Positions 29,261 to 38,235 of a stretch of DNA of 64,000 nucleotides are shown piece after piece. Position numbers and translations under genes: made by a program. The notes below the pieces were generated by a model. That model made no database searches. It was not told the DNA's origin and saw nothing but the letters and a program-made list of their open reading frames with translations. Numbering within the stretch: the first letter of the stretch is position 1; the number at the start of each line of letters is the position of its first letter. The stretch is from an uncultured Flavobacteriaceae bacterium (GTDB taxonomy: Bacteria; Bacteroidota; Bacteroidia; Flavobacteriales; Flavobacteriaceae): contig CANNBV010000001.1 in NCBI GenBank assembly GCA_947502975.1, forward strand, positions 434,001-498,000, written 5' to 3'.

Positions 29261-32200
29261 ATGAGTACTAAATTTACTGAATATAAAGGACTTAACTTAC
29301 CAAAAGTAGCAGAAGAGATTCTCAACTATTGGAAAGAAAATAATGTTTTTGAAAAAAGTGTCACCACTAGAGAAGGCAACGAACCTTATGTGTTTTATGA
29401 AGGGCCGCCATCTGCCAATGGATTACCTGGGGTGCATCACGTTTTAGCACGTGCTATCAAAGACATTTTTCCACGCTACAAAACGATGAAAGGGTATCAA
29501 GTAAAGCGAAAAGCTGGTTGGGATACACATGGTTTACCTATTGAATTAGGGGTTGAAAAAGAATTAGGAATTACCAAGGAAGATATTGGTAAAACTATTT
29601 CAGTTGAAGATTATAATGCAGCGTGTAGAAAAGCAGTAATGCGTTACACGGATATTTGGAACGATCTTACAGAAAAAATGGGATATTGGGTAGATATGGA
29701 TGATCCCTATATCACTTATGAGCCTAAATACATGGAATCGGTTTGGTGGTTGTTAAAGCAGATTTACAATAAAAACTTATTGTATAAAGGCTATACCATT
29801 CAACCGTATTCTCCCAAAGCAGGAACTGGATTAAGTTCTCATGAACTAAACCAACCTGGAACATATCAAGACGTTACCGATACTACAGTAGTTGCTCAAT
29901 TTAAAGCACATGCAGAATCATTACCAGACTTTTTACAAAACGAAGGTGATATTCATTTTTTGGCATGGACGACTACACCTTGGACATTGCCTAGTAACAC
30001 TGCATTAACGGTTGGACCAAAAATTGATTACGTTTTGGTTGAAACCTATAATCAGTACACGTTTGAACCAATAAATGTTGTGCTTGCTAAAAAATTAGTG
30101 AACTATCAGTTTTCTGGAAAGTTTACACAAGTTGATGAAAAATCAGAATTGTTAGCTTATACATCTGGAGACAAAAAAATACCATTTTACGTTGTAAAAG
30201 AATTTATTGGTAAAGATTTAGTTGGCATTACTTACGAGCAGTTATTGCCATACGCATTGCCAAACGATAACCCCGAAAATGCATTTAGAATTATTTCAGG
30301 TGATTTTGTAACTACAGAAGATGGTACAGGAATTGTACACACTGCGCCTACTTTTGGTGCAGATGATGCTTTAGTAGCGAAACAAGCTACGCCTGAGGTG
30401 CCACCAATGTTGGTAAAAGATGAAAACGACAATTTAGTGCCACTTGTAGATTTACAAGGACGTTTTCGTCCAGAGTTAAAAGAATTTGAAGGGAAGTATG
30501 TAAAGAATGAATATTACAGTGAAGGAGAAGCCCCTGAACGCTCTGTTGATGTTGAAATCGCGATCAAACTAAAAGAAGAAAATAAAGCCTTTAAGGTTGA
30601 AAAATATAAGCACAGTTATCCAAATTGTTGGCGTACTGATAAACCCATTTTATATTATCCTTTAGATTCTTGGTTCATCAAAGTTACTGATGTGAAAGAT
30701 CGTATGCATGAATTAAACAATACGATCAACTGGAAACCAAAAAGTACTGGTGAAGGACGATTTGGTAATTGGTTAGCAAATGCGAACGATTGGAATTTAT
30801 CACGTTCTCGTTACTGGGGAATTCCATTGCCAATTTGGAGAACCGAAGATGGTAAAGAAGAATTATGTATTGGTTCAGTTGAAGAGCTTAAATCCGAAAT
30901 ATCAAAAGCTGTTGAAGCAGGTGTTTTGACTGAAGATATTTTCGCAGATTTTGAAGTAGGTAATAATTCCGAAGCAAACTATGCGAAATTAGATTTACAC
31001 AAGAATATAGTTGATGAGATAGTATTAGTATCTCCATCAGGACAACCTATGAAACGCGAAAGCGATTTAATTGATGTGTGGTTCGATTCTGGATCTATGC
31101 CTTATGCACAATGGCATTACCCTTTTGAAAATGCCAATTTAATTGATGAAGGCACCACATTTCCAGCAAATTTCATCGCTGAAGGTGTAGACCAAACGCG
31201 TGGATGGTTTTATACACTTCATGCTATTGGTACTATGGTATTTGATTCTATTGCGTATAAAAATGTAGTGTCTAATGGTTTGGTACTGGATAAGAATGGT
31301 CAAAAAATGTCCAAACGTCTTGGAAATGCTGTGGATCCATTTGAAACATTAGGTACCTATGGAGCTGACGCCACACGTTGGTACATGATTTCAAACGCTA
31401 ACCCTTGGGATAATTTAAAGTTTGATTTAGATGGTATTGAAGAGGTAAAACGTAAGTTTTTCGGAACACTTTATAATACCTATTCATTCTTCAGCTTATA
31501 TACAAATTTGGATAAATTTAGTTATACTGAAGCTGATATTCCTTTACAAGAACGACCAGAATTAGATCGTTGGATTCTATCTGAGTTGCATACATTGATT
31601 CAAAAAGTTGATGAATATTATGCTGATTATGAGCCAACAAAAGCTGCAAGAGCAATTTCTGATTTTACGCAAGATTATGTAAGTAATTGGTATGTGCGCT
31701 TAAGTAGAAGACGTTTCTGGAAAGGCGATTATCAAACTGATAAAATTTCAGCATATCAAACATTGTATACTTGTATGGTAACCATCGCTAAGTTAAGTGC
31801 ACCAATTGCACCTTTCTTTATGGATAGATTGTATTTAGATTTAAATGCAGTGACTAAAAAAGAAACTTTTGAAAGTGTACATTTGGCTGGTTTTCCTGTG
31901 TTTGATGATGCTTTTGTAGATAAAAGTTTGGAGCGTAAAATGGAAGCGGCGCAAACAATATCCTCATTAGTATTATCGTTAAGAGCTAAGGAGAAGATAA
32001 AGGTGCGTCAACCACTTCAAAAAATCATGATTCCTATCAGTAGTGTACAGCAAAAGGAAGAGATTTTAGCAGTATCAAACTTAATAAAACATGAGGTAAA
32101 TGTTAAAGAAATTGAATTGCTTGAAGATGCTTCTGATATTTTGGTTAAGAAGATAAAACCAAACTTTAAAGCACTTGGACCTCGTTTTGGTAAAGACATG

Positions 32201-32665
32201 AAAGCCATAGCTGGTGCAGTAATGAACTTTACTGCTGAAGATATTAACAAAATAGAGCAAAATGGTAATTTTGACGTTGAAATCAACGGAAAAAGTATTA
32301 CTTTAGAACGCGATGACGTAGAGATAACATCTCAAGATATTGAAGGGTGGTTAGTTGCAAATGAAGGTGCGTTAACTGTAGCTCTAGATGTTACTATCAC
32401 TGAAGAATTGAAAAAAGAAGGGATTGCTAGAGAATTAGTAAATCGCATTCAGAATTTAAGAAAAGATTCTGGATTTGAGGTGACAGATAGAATAGATGTG
32501 AAGTTACAGCAAGACGAACAAATTAAACAAGCAGTAGATTCAAATATTGAATATATAAAAACCGAAACATTAACAGAAGAATTAGAAATTATTGACCAGA
32601 TAAATAACGGTATAGAGATTGCTTTTGATGATGTAAATACCAAATTATTTATTACAAAACATTAA
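29261..32665 (+). CDS. ileS: Isoleucyl-tRNA synthetase, type 2, with GVHH signature
   Basis: This 1134-residue class I synthetase charges tRNA-Ile. The first signature, normally HxGH, reads GVHH at residues 57-60 (ANGLPGVHHV). The second is KMSKR at 682-686. The editing domain (TTTPWTLPSNTA) and WFDSGSMPYAQWHYPF are present. The length and lack of a C-terminal zinc-binding domain fit the eukaryote-like IleRS2 type. IleRS2 is generally mupirocin-tolerant, and a GxHH swap in this motif has been described in IleRS2 with very high tolerance. Downstream is the dksA-like gene only 4 bases away. Confidence 0.97.
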   Translation: MSTKFTEYKGLNLPKVAEEILNYWKENNVFEKSVTTREGNEPYVFYEGPPSANGLPGVHHVLARAIKDIFPRYKTMKGYQVKRKAGWDTHGLPIELGVEKELGITKEDIGKTISVEDYNAACRKAVMRYTDIWNDLTEKMGYWVDMDDPYITYEPKYMESVWWLLKQIYNKNLLYKGYTIQPYSPKAGTGLSSHELNQPGTYQDVTDTTVVAQFKAHAESLPDFLQNEGDIHFLAWTTTPWTLPSNTALTVGPKIDYVLVETYNQYTFEPINVVLAKKLVNYQFSGKFTQVDEKSELLAYTSGDKKIPFYVVKEFIGKDLVGITYEQLLPYALPNDNPENAFRIISGDFVTTEDGTGIVHTAPTFGADDALVAKQATPEVPPMLVKDENDNLVPLVDLQGRFRPELKEFEGKYVKNEYYSEGEAPERSVDVEIAIKLKEENKAFKVEKYKHSYPNCWRTDKPILYYPLDSWFIKVTDVKDRMHELNNTINWKPKSTGEGRFGNWLANANDWNLSRSRYWGIPLPIWRTEDGKEELCIGSVEELKSEISKAVEAGVLTEDIFADFEVGNNSEANYAKLDLHKNIVDEIVLVSPSGQPMKRESDLIDVWFDSGSMPYAQWHYPFENANLIDEGTTFPANFIAEGVDQTRGWFYTLHAIGTMVFDSIAYKNVVSNGLVLDKNGQKMSKRLGNAVDPFETLGTYGADATRWYMISNANPWDNLKFDLDGIEEVKRKFFGTLYNTYSFFSLYTNLDKFSYTEADIPLQERPELDRWILSELHTLIQKVDEYYADYEPTKAARAISDFTQDYVSNWYVRLSRRRFWKGDYQTDKISAYQTLYTCMVTIAKLSAPIAPFFMDRLYLDLNAVTKKETFESVHLAGFPVFDDAFVDKSLERKMEAAQTISSLVLSLRAKEKIKVRQPLQKIMIPISSVQQKEEILAVSNLIKHEVNVKEIELLEDASDILVKKIKPNFKALGPRFGKDMKAIAGAVMNFTAEDINKIEQNGNFDVEINGKSITLERDDVEITSQDIEGWLVANEGALTVALDVTITEELKKEGIARELVNRIQNLRKDSGFEVTDRIDVKLQQDEQIKQAVDSNIEYIKTETLTEELEIIDQINNGIEIAFDDVNTKLFITKH

Positions 32666-32669
32666 AATT

Positions 32670-33053
32670 ATGGCTTCAAATAATACTGTAAGATACTCAG
32701 ATAATGAATTAGCAGAATTCAAGATACTAATTCAAGAGAAAATTGATAAAGCACAACACGATTTAGAATTAATCAAAAGTGCATATATGAACGATCATAA
32801 TAACGGTACTGATGATACATCGCCTACATTTAAAGCGTTTGATGAGGGAAGTGCAGTGATGAGTAAAGAATCGAATTCGCAATTGGCAATTCGTCAGGAA
32901 AAGTTTATTCGTGATTTAAAGAATGCTTTAATTAGAATTGAAAATAAAACGTATGGCGTGTGTCGTGTTACAGGTAAACTAATTAATAAAAAACGTTTAG
33001 AATTAGTACCACATGCTACTTTGAGTATTGAAGCTAAAAATATGCAGAAGTAA
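32670..33053 (+). CDS. TraR/DksA-family protein without a zinc-binding cysteine set
   Basis: This 127-residue protein has a coiled-coil-type N-terminal half (LIQEKIDKAQHDLELIKSAY) and a DksA-like C-terminus (LIRIENKTYGVCRVTGKLIN and KKRLELVPHATLS). DksA binds RNA polymerase through the secondary channel and works with ppGpp. Canonical members have CxxC...CxxC; here only the first Cys is left (C-R-V-T, then no Cys). The fold is probably kept without zinc. An acidic tip pair as in E. coli DksA is not obvious. It overlaps the ileS operon (4-base gap) and ends before a strong terminator. Confidence 0.8.
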   Translation: MASNNTVRYSDNELAEFKILIQEKIDKAQHDLELIKSAYMNDHNNGTDDTSPTFKAFDEGSAVMSKESNSQLAIRQEKFIRDLKNALIRIENKTYGVCRVTGKLINKKRLELVPHATLSIEAKNMQK

Positions 33054-33076
33054 ATCATGCTTTTGTAAAAATACCT

Positions 33077-33107
33077 AACGTCTCGTTCTCTAATCGAGAC
33101 GTTTTTA
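33077..33107 (+). terminator. Terminator after the ileS-dksA-like operon
   Basis: AACGTCTCG pairs with CGAGACGTT around a 9-base loop, followed by a T run. Confidence 0.85.
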
Positions 33108-33203
33108 TTTTATGCAATGTTACCTTGAGCATTGGTTGAAATAAAAATATATTTTTATTGAAAAGCCCCTTGCGAAGCATAACGAAAGGTCTTAAACTGT
33201 TTC

Positions 33204-33830
33204 ATGTCATTAAAAAAATCCATAATCTTAATCATCATTATTTTACTTATCGATCAGATAAGTAAAATATATATAAAAACTAATTTTTATTTAGAAGAAT
33301 CAGTTGAGGTTTTTAATTGGTTTGAAATATTTTTTATTGAAAATGATGGAATGGCTTGGGGAACTAAAATTAGTGATTTTGTATCTTTTATTTCTGATAG
33401 AACAGCAAAAGTAATTCTCACCTCATTTAGAATTATTGCCATTTGTGGTATAGCATATTGGTTGAATATTTCAATAAAAAGAAAAGGATCTAGAGTGTTA
33501 ATAATAGCTATAAGTCTAATTTTTGCTGGCGCCCTTGGTAATATTATTGACTCTGTTTTTTACAGTGTTTTATTCAACGAAAGCTTATCACATCAAGTCG
33601 CGACATTTTTGCCAGAAGAAGGTGGGTATGATAATCTTTTACATGGTAATGTTGTGGATATGATACACCTTCCTATTTACAAAGGGTACCTTCCAGAATG
33701 GATTCCAAAATACGGAGGTAAACAATTTACCTTTTTCGAACCCGTTTTTAATATTGCTGATATGGCAATTAGCACAGGTTTTTTGATGCTTATTGTGTTT
33801 AATAAGCGAGCGTTTTCAAAAAATTCTTGA
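33204..33830 (+). CDS. lspA: Lipoprotein signal peptidase (signal peptidase II)
   Basis: This 208-residue inner-membrane aspartyl protease removes signal peptides from prolipoproteins after diacylglyceryl transfer. Four hydrophobic helices are present. The catalytic Asp residues lie in ALGNIIDSVFY and VFNIADMAIS, and the family motifs DQISK and NDGMAWG are present. It is longer than E. coli LspA (164) because of an insertion between the two catalytic regions (VDMIHLPIYKGYLPEW and surroundings), common in Bacteroidota. The window itself encodes many lipoprotein clients. It follows the dksA-like gene but is separated by a terminator. Confidence 0.95.
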   Translation: MSLKKSIILIIIILLIDQISKIYIKTNFYLEESVEVFNWFEIFFIENDGMAWGTKISDFVSFISDRTAKVILTSFRIIAICGIAYWLNISIKRKGSRVLIIAISLIFAGALGNIIDSVFYSVLFNESLSHQVATFLPEEGGYDNLLHGNVVDMIHLPIYKGYLPEWIPKYGGKQFTFFEPVFNIADMAISTGFLMLIVFNKRAFSKNS

Positions 33831-33900
33831 TTTTTATCATATTCTTTTTGTAGGGATAATATTATATTTAGTCATTAATTATTTTATCTCTTATTTTTTT

Positions 33901-35796
33901 ATGAAAATCAAGTCTCTCTATTTTACAATTTGTATCATGTTTTTAGGGCTAAATCAGTTGGTCGCTCAAGGTACTTACGATATTATGTTTCCTAAATCAA
34001 ATAATGAACGTAATCAAAATTGTCAGAGCTGTTTGCAAATATTCCGTCAAAGGCCGAAGGAAGTTCAGTTTTCAATAAAAAGAGAGAAAAACAACCTTTA
34101 TTTTCAAACTAATGATAAAAAGTGGTTCAACTTATTGTTTAAGAATGCTGGCGATGGTATAGCTGTAGATGTGGTTGCTAAAGATCGCTACAGTTGCGAT
34201 ATAGAAATGATAACACCTTCTCAAATCAAAGGTAAATTATTGAAACCTGTTTACGCTTCCAAGCTTAAAAGCGGATTAAAACCTTACGGAGATAATGGGT
34301 TCAGGATTTTAGTTGGCAGAATTTCAGACACCGATATCAATAAAGAACTCGAGTACAATATTCTGTTTTTAAGCAATAAATATTTATGTAATTATTATGT
34401 GATTTATGATTTGGAATCTTACCAATGGGATTTGTTAGATATGGGTATGTATCTAGATTCTTTAACTTACAACACCAAGAAAATTAAAGCTTCAGCGAAA
34501 GAGGGCTATATTCTACGTAATAAAACATTGAAGTTTAAAATTCCTTTTGAAAAGAATAAATCTGAATATTCACAAGAAGATATTAAACCAATTTATGACT
34601 CCTTACGACTAACAGATTTTAATATAAAGCGTATTAATATTAAGGCATATTCTTCTGTTGAAGGGAGTTTAGAACGTAATATTGAACTGCAAGAACAGCG
34701 CGCCAATAGCATTGTTGCTGCATTACAGTCGTTTCAAAAACCAACTATTAAAACAGAAGTGTCTTCTTCTGAAAATTGGGTGGAGTTTTTAAATGATATA
34801 AAAGGTACTAAGTTTGAAAATTTGGCGCAATTAAAAAAGACTCAAGTAAAAGGGAAATTAGTTGGAGCGTTTTCCAAAGAAATGGAACCTATTCTGCAAT
34901 TCCACAGAAAGGCTGTTTTAGAATTAGAGTTGGAGAAAAAGGATAAATATAAATTGATGTCTCCAGAAGAATTGATTTCAAAATTCAATGCATCAATAAA
35001 GGCAGAGAATTTAGATGAAGCTATTGAAATTCAAAATTCATTATTTGAGAAATTAAAGCATAAAGAAACATCTCCAAACATACTCAAGCGTATGGAGGTT
35101 CCTAATCAAGAGAAGTATATTAGAATTTTAAATAAAAATTCAGTGTATAAATATGCGCTCAATGTTCGGCAAATTTTGATTGTGTATAATGAATTATTAG
35201 CGCTTGAAAAATTAGCAGCTAAAAATGTAGAAGTAAAATATAATATTGCAGCTATAAAGATAAAATTATGGCGTTTTAAAGCTATTGAAATTAATGAAGC
35301 AAAGTTGAAAAATCAAATTTATACTTTGAAGAATTATGGCATAGCCCCTTCCTTAATTTCGAGAATGATGGTAAATTTTCATATTATAAAAGCTGAAAAT
35401 TTGATGCGGAAAAGAGATTATGACAACAAAGATAAATCAGTGTCGTTTATACGGAATAATTATAAAAAATTCTCACTATCTGATTACGATTACTTGAGTT
35501 TAGCACAATTTTTTAGCTATTATGCCAATGTGGATATGGCTGTTGAATTACTGGATAAAAAAGCTAGAAGTATTGATATTGATGAAGATTTATTGTTTTA
35601 CTATTTGAACTTAACGCTCATAAAAACTGAGTTAACACAAGAAGACGATTACAGAACAATTTTACTCAATGCTATAAATATGAATAAATCTCGCTTTTGT
35701 AAATTGTTTAATGCAGTTGAAGATGGAGGTGTAACATTTCAATTACTAGCAGATGCCTATTTAAGAGGAACCTATTGTGAAAATTGTGAGGATTAA
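33901..35796 (+). CDS. Secreted OmpA-domain-like protein with terminal CxxC pairs, function unknown
   Basis: The start is taken at ATG 33901, giving 631 residues with signal peptide QLVAQ; the open frame extends upstream into lspA but without a signal sequence. A segment at about 205-300 (LKFKIPFEKNKSEYSQEDI, INIKAYSSVEGSLERNIELQ, RANSIVAAL) resembles the OmpA-like peptidoglycan-binding fold. The rest is helical and TPR-like. The mature N-terminus has NCQSCL and the last residues have YCENCED, so CxxC pairs bracket the protein. They are not haem motifs (no CxxCH). I do not recognise a specific family. Confidence 0.6.
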   Translation: MKIKSLYFTICIMFLGLNQLVAQGTYDIMFPKSNNERNQNCQSCLQIFRQRPKEVQFSIKREKNNLYFQTNDKKWFNLLFKNAGDGIAVDVVAKDRYSCDIEMITPSQIKGKLLKPVYASKLKSGLKPYGDNGFRILVGRISDTDINKELEYNILFLSNKYLCNYYVIYDLESYQWDLLDMGMYLDSLTYNTKKIKASAKEGYILRNKTLKFKIPFEKNKSEYSQEDIKPIYDSLRLTDFNIKRINIKAYSSVEGSLERNIELQEQRANSIVAALQSFQKPTIKTEVSSSENWVEFLNDIKGTKFENLAQLKKTQVKGKLVGAFSKEMEPILQFHRKAVLELELEKKDKYKLMSPEELISKFNASIKAENLDEAIEIQNSLFEKLKHKETSPNILKRMEVPNQEKYIRILNKNSVYKYALNVRQILIVYNELLALEKLAAKNVEVKYNIAAIKIKLWRFKAIEINEAKLKNQIYTLKNYGIAPSLISRMMVNFHIIKAENLMRKRDYDNKDKSVSFIRNNYKKFSLSDYDYLSLAQFFSYYANVDMAVELLDKKARSIDIDEDLLFYYLNLTLIKTELTQEDDYRTILLNAINMNKSRFCKLFNAVEDGGVTFQLLADAYLRGTYCENCED

Positions 35797-35959
35797 TTAT
35801 CTAGATGAAGTTTAGTCCCAACTTTTTCAAATAACCTTTGAATCTAACTACTTCATTATAGTTGCTACAAGTGTTATTTACATTAAAGCTTACAGCTATA
35901 CATATATAAAGTTCAATAAAAAAGGTCTCAGTATAAATTTACTTAAGAATTTATCCAAA

Positions 35960-37393
35960 TTACTGCTTAATAATTCTAATAACTTGAGACGCACTATTAC
36001 TTGAATGAATTTTTAAGAGATAAATACCTGAAGCTAATTCTGACAACTCTAAGCTTTTAATGTCAATATCTGTTCTTGAGTATAGTAATTGCCCTTTCAT
36101 GGTATAGACCTTAGCAGCAGTTACACTCATGGGGCTTTTAATGTGTAATATTGTTTCTAAAGGATTAGGAAAAATAGAGGCCTTATCATTTTCCTGATTT
36201 ATCTCAGATGTATTCAAGGTGATATTATTATATTCATATGCGCCAATGTCAATAGTACTCGCTATTATACGTGGTTGCCCAGTAATATCGGTGGTTATCC
36301 CACTTGGCAATTGCGAGTTATCACCTACGTCTATGAGTGGACTACCATTAGTTGGTATGAGTCCGTCATCTAAGGAGCCAAAAATCCCATCACTACCTGC
36401 AGGGTTAGTAGCATCTTTAAAAATAACATTAGCAGCTGTGGCGCTTAAATTCACAAAGGTTGCGGGGTTTGTTGTATTGATACCACCTCCAGTACCATCA
36501 GAAGCATTATGAGCGGAATTTGAATTAATATTACTTCCATCTATATCAGAAATGGGACCAGTCCCATTTTTGTTATCAAAAAACACGGTATTGTAGAGTG
36601 TAGGTGTAGATGTGTCATTATACATTCCAGCTCCACTAGCCCCGAAAAGACCTGAATTTTCAAAAAACGTGGTATTAGTAAGACTGGGATTGGCATTATC
36701 ATTATACATTCCTCCGCCAACTAAAGCTGTATTATCATAAAATATAACATTGGTTAGGTTGGGAGAGGATGAGTTATTTCGCATACCTCCTCCACCTGAA
36801 GCCGTATTGTCAGAAAAGGTCATGTTGGTAAGGCTAGGTGAAGATGCTTCGTTATACATTCCTGCGCCGTTGTACCCTAAATATGATACTCCAGAATAGA
36901 TAATCCCTGTTGAACTTGAATTATTGGCTCTCCCAGCTGTAACGGAAAACCCATCTATAATACTACTTGTGCTTAACCCGTGGGTAATCAATACGTGATA
37001 CTTGTAAGTGCCAGAGCCTACATCACCACTTAATATACTAGGATTGGTATAGTCTTGTATATCATTGGTAGGATCATTATCAGTATCGGGTATATAGCTG
37101 CCTTTTAGGACAATGTCTATATTAAAATGAAAGGCAAAATCAAGGATGTTAGTAGATACGGCATCAGGACTTTCTGTAGGTATATATGTGCCTGAAGCTA
37201 CACGTATTTCATCGCCTACTATTGCTATATCTAGAGCTGGTTGTAAATCTTTTTTGGCATTAGCCCAACTTAGACCATTGCCTGAGTTATCAGTTTTTGA
37301 TGCATCTACGTAATAGATGGTTTGAGCATAAGTAACCATGTTTGTTCCTAGAGTTACTAGTAAGCCAATGATGATAAGGTAGATTTGTTTCAT
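35960..37393 (-). CDS. T9SS-exported right-handed beta-helix (choice-of-anchor Q type) protein
   Basis: This 477-residue protein has signal peptide TYAQ and an N-terminal YYVDASKTDNSGNGLSWANA, typical of secreted beta-helix proteins. Repeats of about 25 residues follow (SPSLTNMTFSDNTASGGGG, SPNLTNVIFYDNTALVGGG, PSLTNTTFFENSG). GAYEYNNI ends the domain. The T9SS type A tail runs from IFPNPLETILHIKSPMS to GIYLLKIHSSNS. It is likely exposed or released at the cell surface and may bind polysaccharide; no catalytic site is visible. The upstream region has an inverted repeat (37410-37426) and three phased GTAA repeats. Confidence 0.8.
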   Translation of the reverse strand: MKQIYLIIIGLLVTLGTNMVTYAQTIYYVDASKTDNSGNGLSWANAKKDLQPALDIAIVGDEIRVASGTYIPTESPDAVSTNILDFAFHFNIDIVLKGSYIPDTDNDPTNDIQDYTNPSILSGDVGSGTYKYHVLITHGLSTSSIIDGFSVTAGRANNSSSTGIIYSGVSYLGYNGAGMYNEASSPSLTNMTFSDNTASGGGGMRNNSSSPNLTNVIFYDNTALVGGGMYNDNANPSLTNTTFFENSGLFGASGAGMYNDTSTPTLYNTVFFDNKNGTGPISDIDGSNINSNSAHNASDGTGGGINTTNPATFVNLSATAANVIFKDATNPAGSDGIFGSLDDGLIPTNGSPLIDVGDNSQLPSGITTDITGQPRIIASTIDIGAYEYNNITLNTSEINQENDKASIFPNPLETILHIKSPMSVTAAKVYTMKGQLLYSRTDIDIKSLELSELASGIYLLKIHSSNSASQVIRIIKQ

Positions 37394-37409
37394 TTTAGGT
37401 TTTATTTAT

Positions 37410-37426
37410 GTTACTTGAGATGTAAC
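37410..37426. repeat. Inverted repeat GTTAC-N7-GTAAC upstream of the beta-helix gene
   Basis: GTTAC (37410-37414) and GTAAC (37422-37426) are inverted copies 17 bases before the ATG on the minus strand. It could be an operator or a leader stem-loop. Confidence 0.3.
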
Positions 37427-37550
37427 TTCTCTTAAATTATTGGTTTCTTAAATCAGATAATATGAATTAACAGCACATAGCTTTTAAAAGATTACTATAT
37501 GTATAAGATTTAGCAAGTAAGGGATAATAGATGTATGTAAAAAAAGTTAC

Positions 37551-37602
37551 GTAATAACTGGCCCGTTTTATGTAACAAGTGACTATATAATGTAATAACT
37601 GG
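37551..37602. repeat. Three phased GTAAYAASTG repeats upstream of the beta-helix gene
   Basis: GTAATAACTGG (37551-37561), GTAACAAGTGA (37572-37582) and GTAATAACTGG (37592-37602) are spaced 21 and 20 bases apart. They lie in the 272-base gap upstream of the T9SS beta-helix gene, 158-209 bases before its start, and just past the end of the cyclo-ligase gene. Confidence 0.45.
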
Positions 37603-37665
37603 TCTAAATAGTTATGGAAGCTTTAAAAACGGATTAGCTTTGGGGGACATCAGTATGCGTAGCTT

Positions 37666-38229
37666 TTAAAACTGATACATTTCATGGGGTGTGATACAAT
37701 AATCTAATCCAATATCACCCTCAAAAATATCTTTAATTTCATTTTCAGCTTCAAAAAATGATAATCCAATTTTTACGGTTTCAGGTTTGCATTTACTTAA
37801 AAATATATCGTAAAACCCTTTGCCATAACCAACCCGATGCCCTTGTTTGTCAAAAGCGAGTAGAGGAATAAAAACTAAATCAATTGTATCATTCGAAATT
37901 TCTATCCCATCGACAGGTTCAGGAATGTTGTAGCTATTTTTTTTGATAACAGTACCATCTGTTAATAAGAAATGAGTGAGTTCATTAGTTTTAAAATTAC
38001 TTTTTGAAATGACGATATTCTTGTCCTTTCCTAAAAGAATATTCAAAATGAATTCTGTATTCACTTCTTTTTGTTCTTCAATAGGCAAAAAAATATGATA
38101 GAATACATGATCCCAAATAGGTAATTTTAATAACCTATTCGCAATAGCAATACTATAGTCTTCTATTTGTTCTTCGGAAAGTTGTTTTCGAAGTGATTTA
38201 TATGTGTTGCGAAGTTCTTGTTTCAGCAT
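37666..38229 (-). CDS. 5-formyltetrahydrofolate cyclo-ligase
   Basis: This 187-residue enzyme converts 5-formyl-THF to 5,10-methenyl-THF with ATP, recovering stored folate. The ATP/substrate motif HRVGYGKGFYD is intact, and the N-terminal KQELRNTYKSLRKQLSEEQ helix is typical. Length is normal. It is the last gene of rimK/aspartoacylase-like/cyclo-ligase, only 6 bases after the middle gene, so probably cotranscribed. The link between folate recycling and RimK-type modification is unknown. Confidence 0.93.
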   Translation of the reverse strand: MLKQELRNTYKSLRKQLSEEQIEDYSIAIANRLLKLPIWDHVFYHIFLPIEEQKEVNTEFILNILLGKDKNIVISKSNFKTNELTHFLLTDGTVIKKNSYNIPEPVDGIEISNDTIDLVFIPLLAFDKQGHRVGYGKGFYDIFLSKCKPETVKIGLSFFEAENEIKDIFEGDIGLDYCITPHEMYQF

Positions 38230-38235
38230 TTCATA

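Noticed and set aside
33793-33900. N-terminal extension of the OmpA-like protein overlapping lspA
   Set aside because: The ATG at 33901 gives a clean signal peptide; the extension encodes an unrelated hydrophobic stretch and overlaps lspA.
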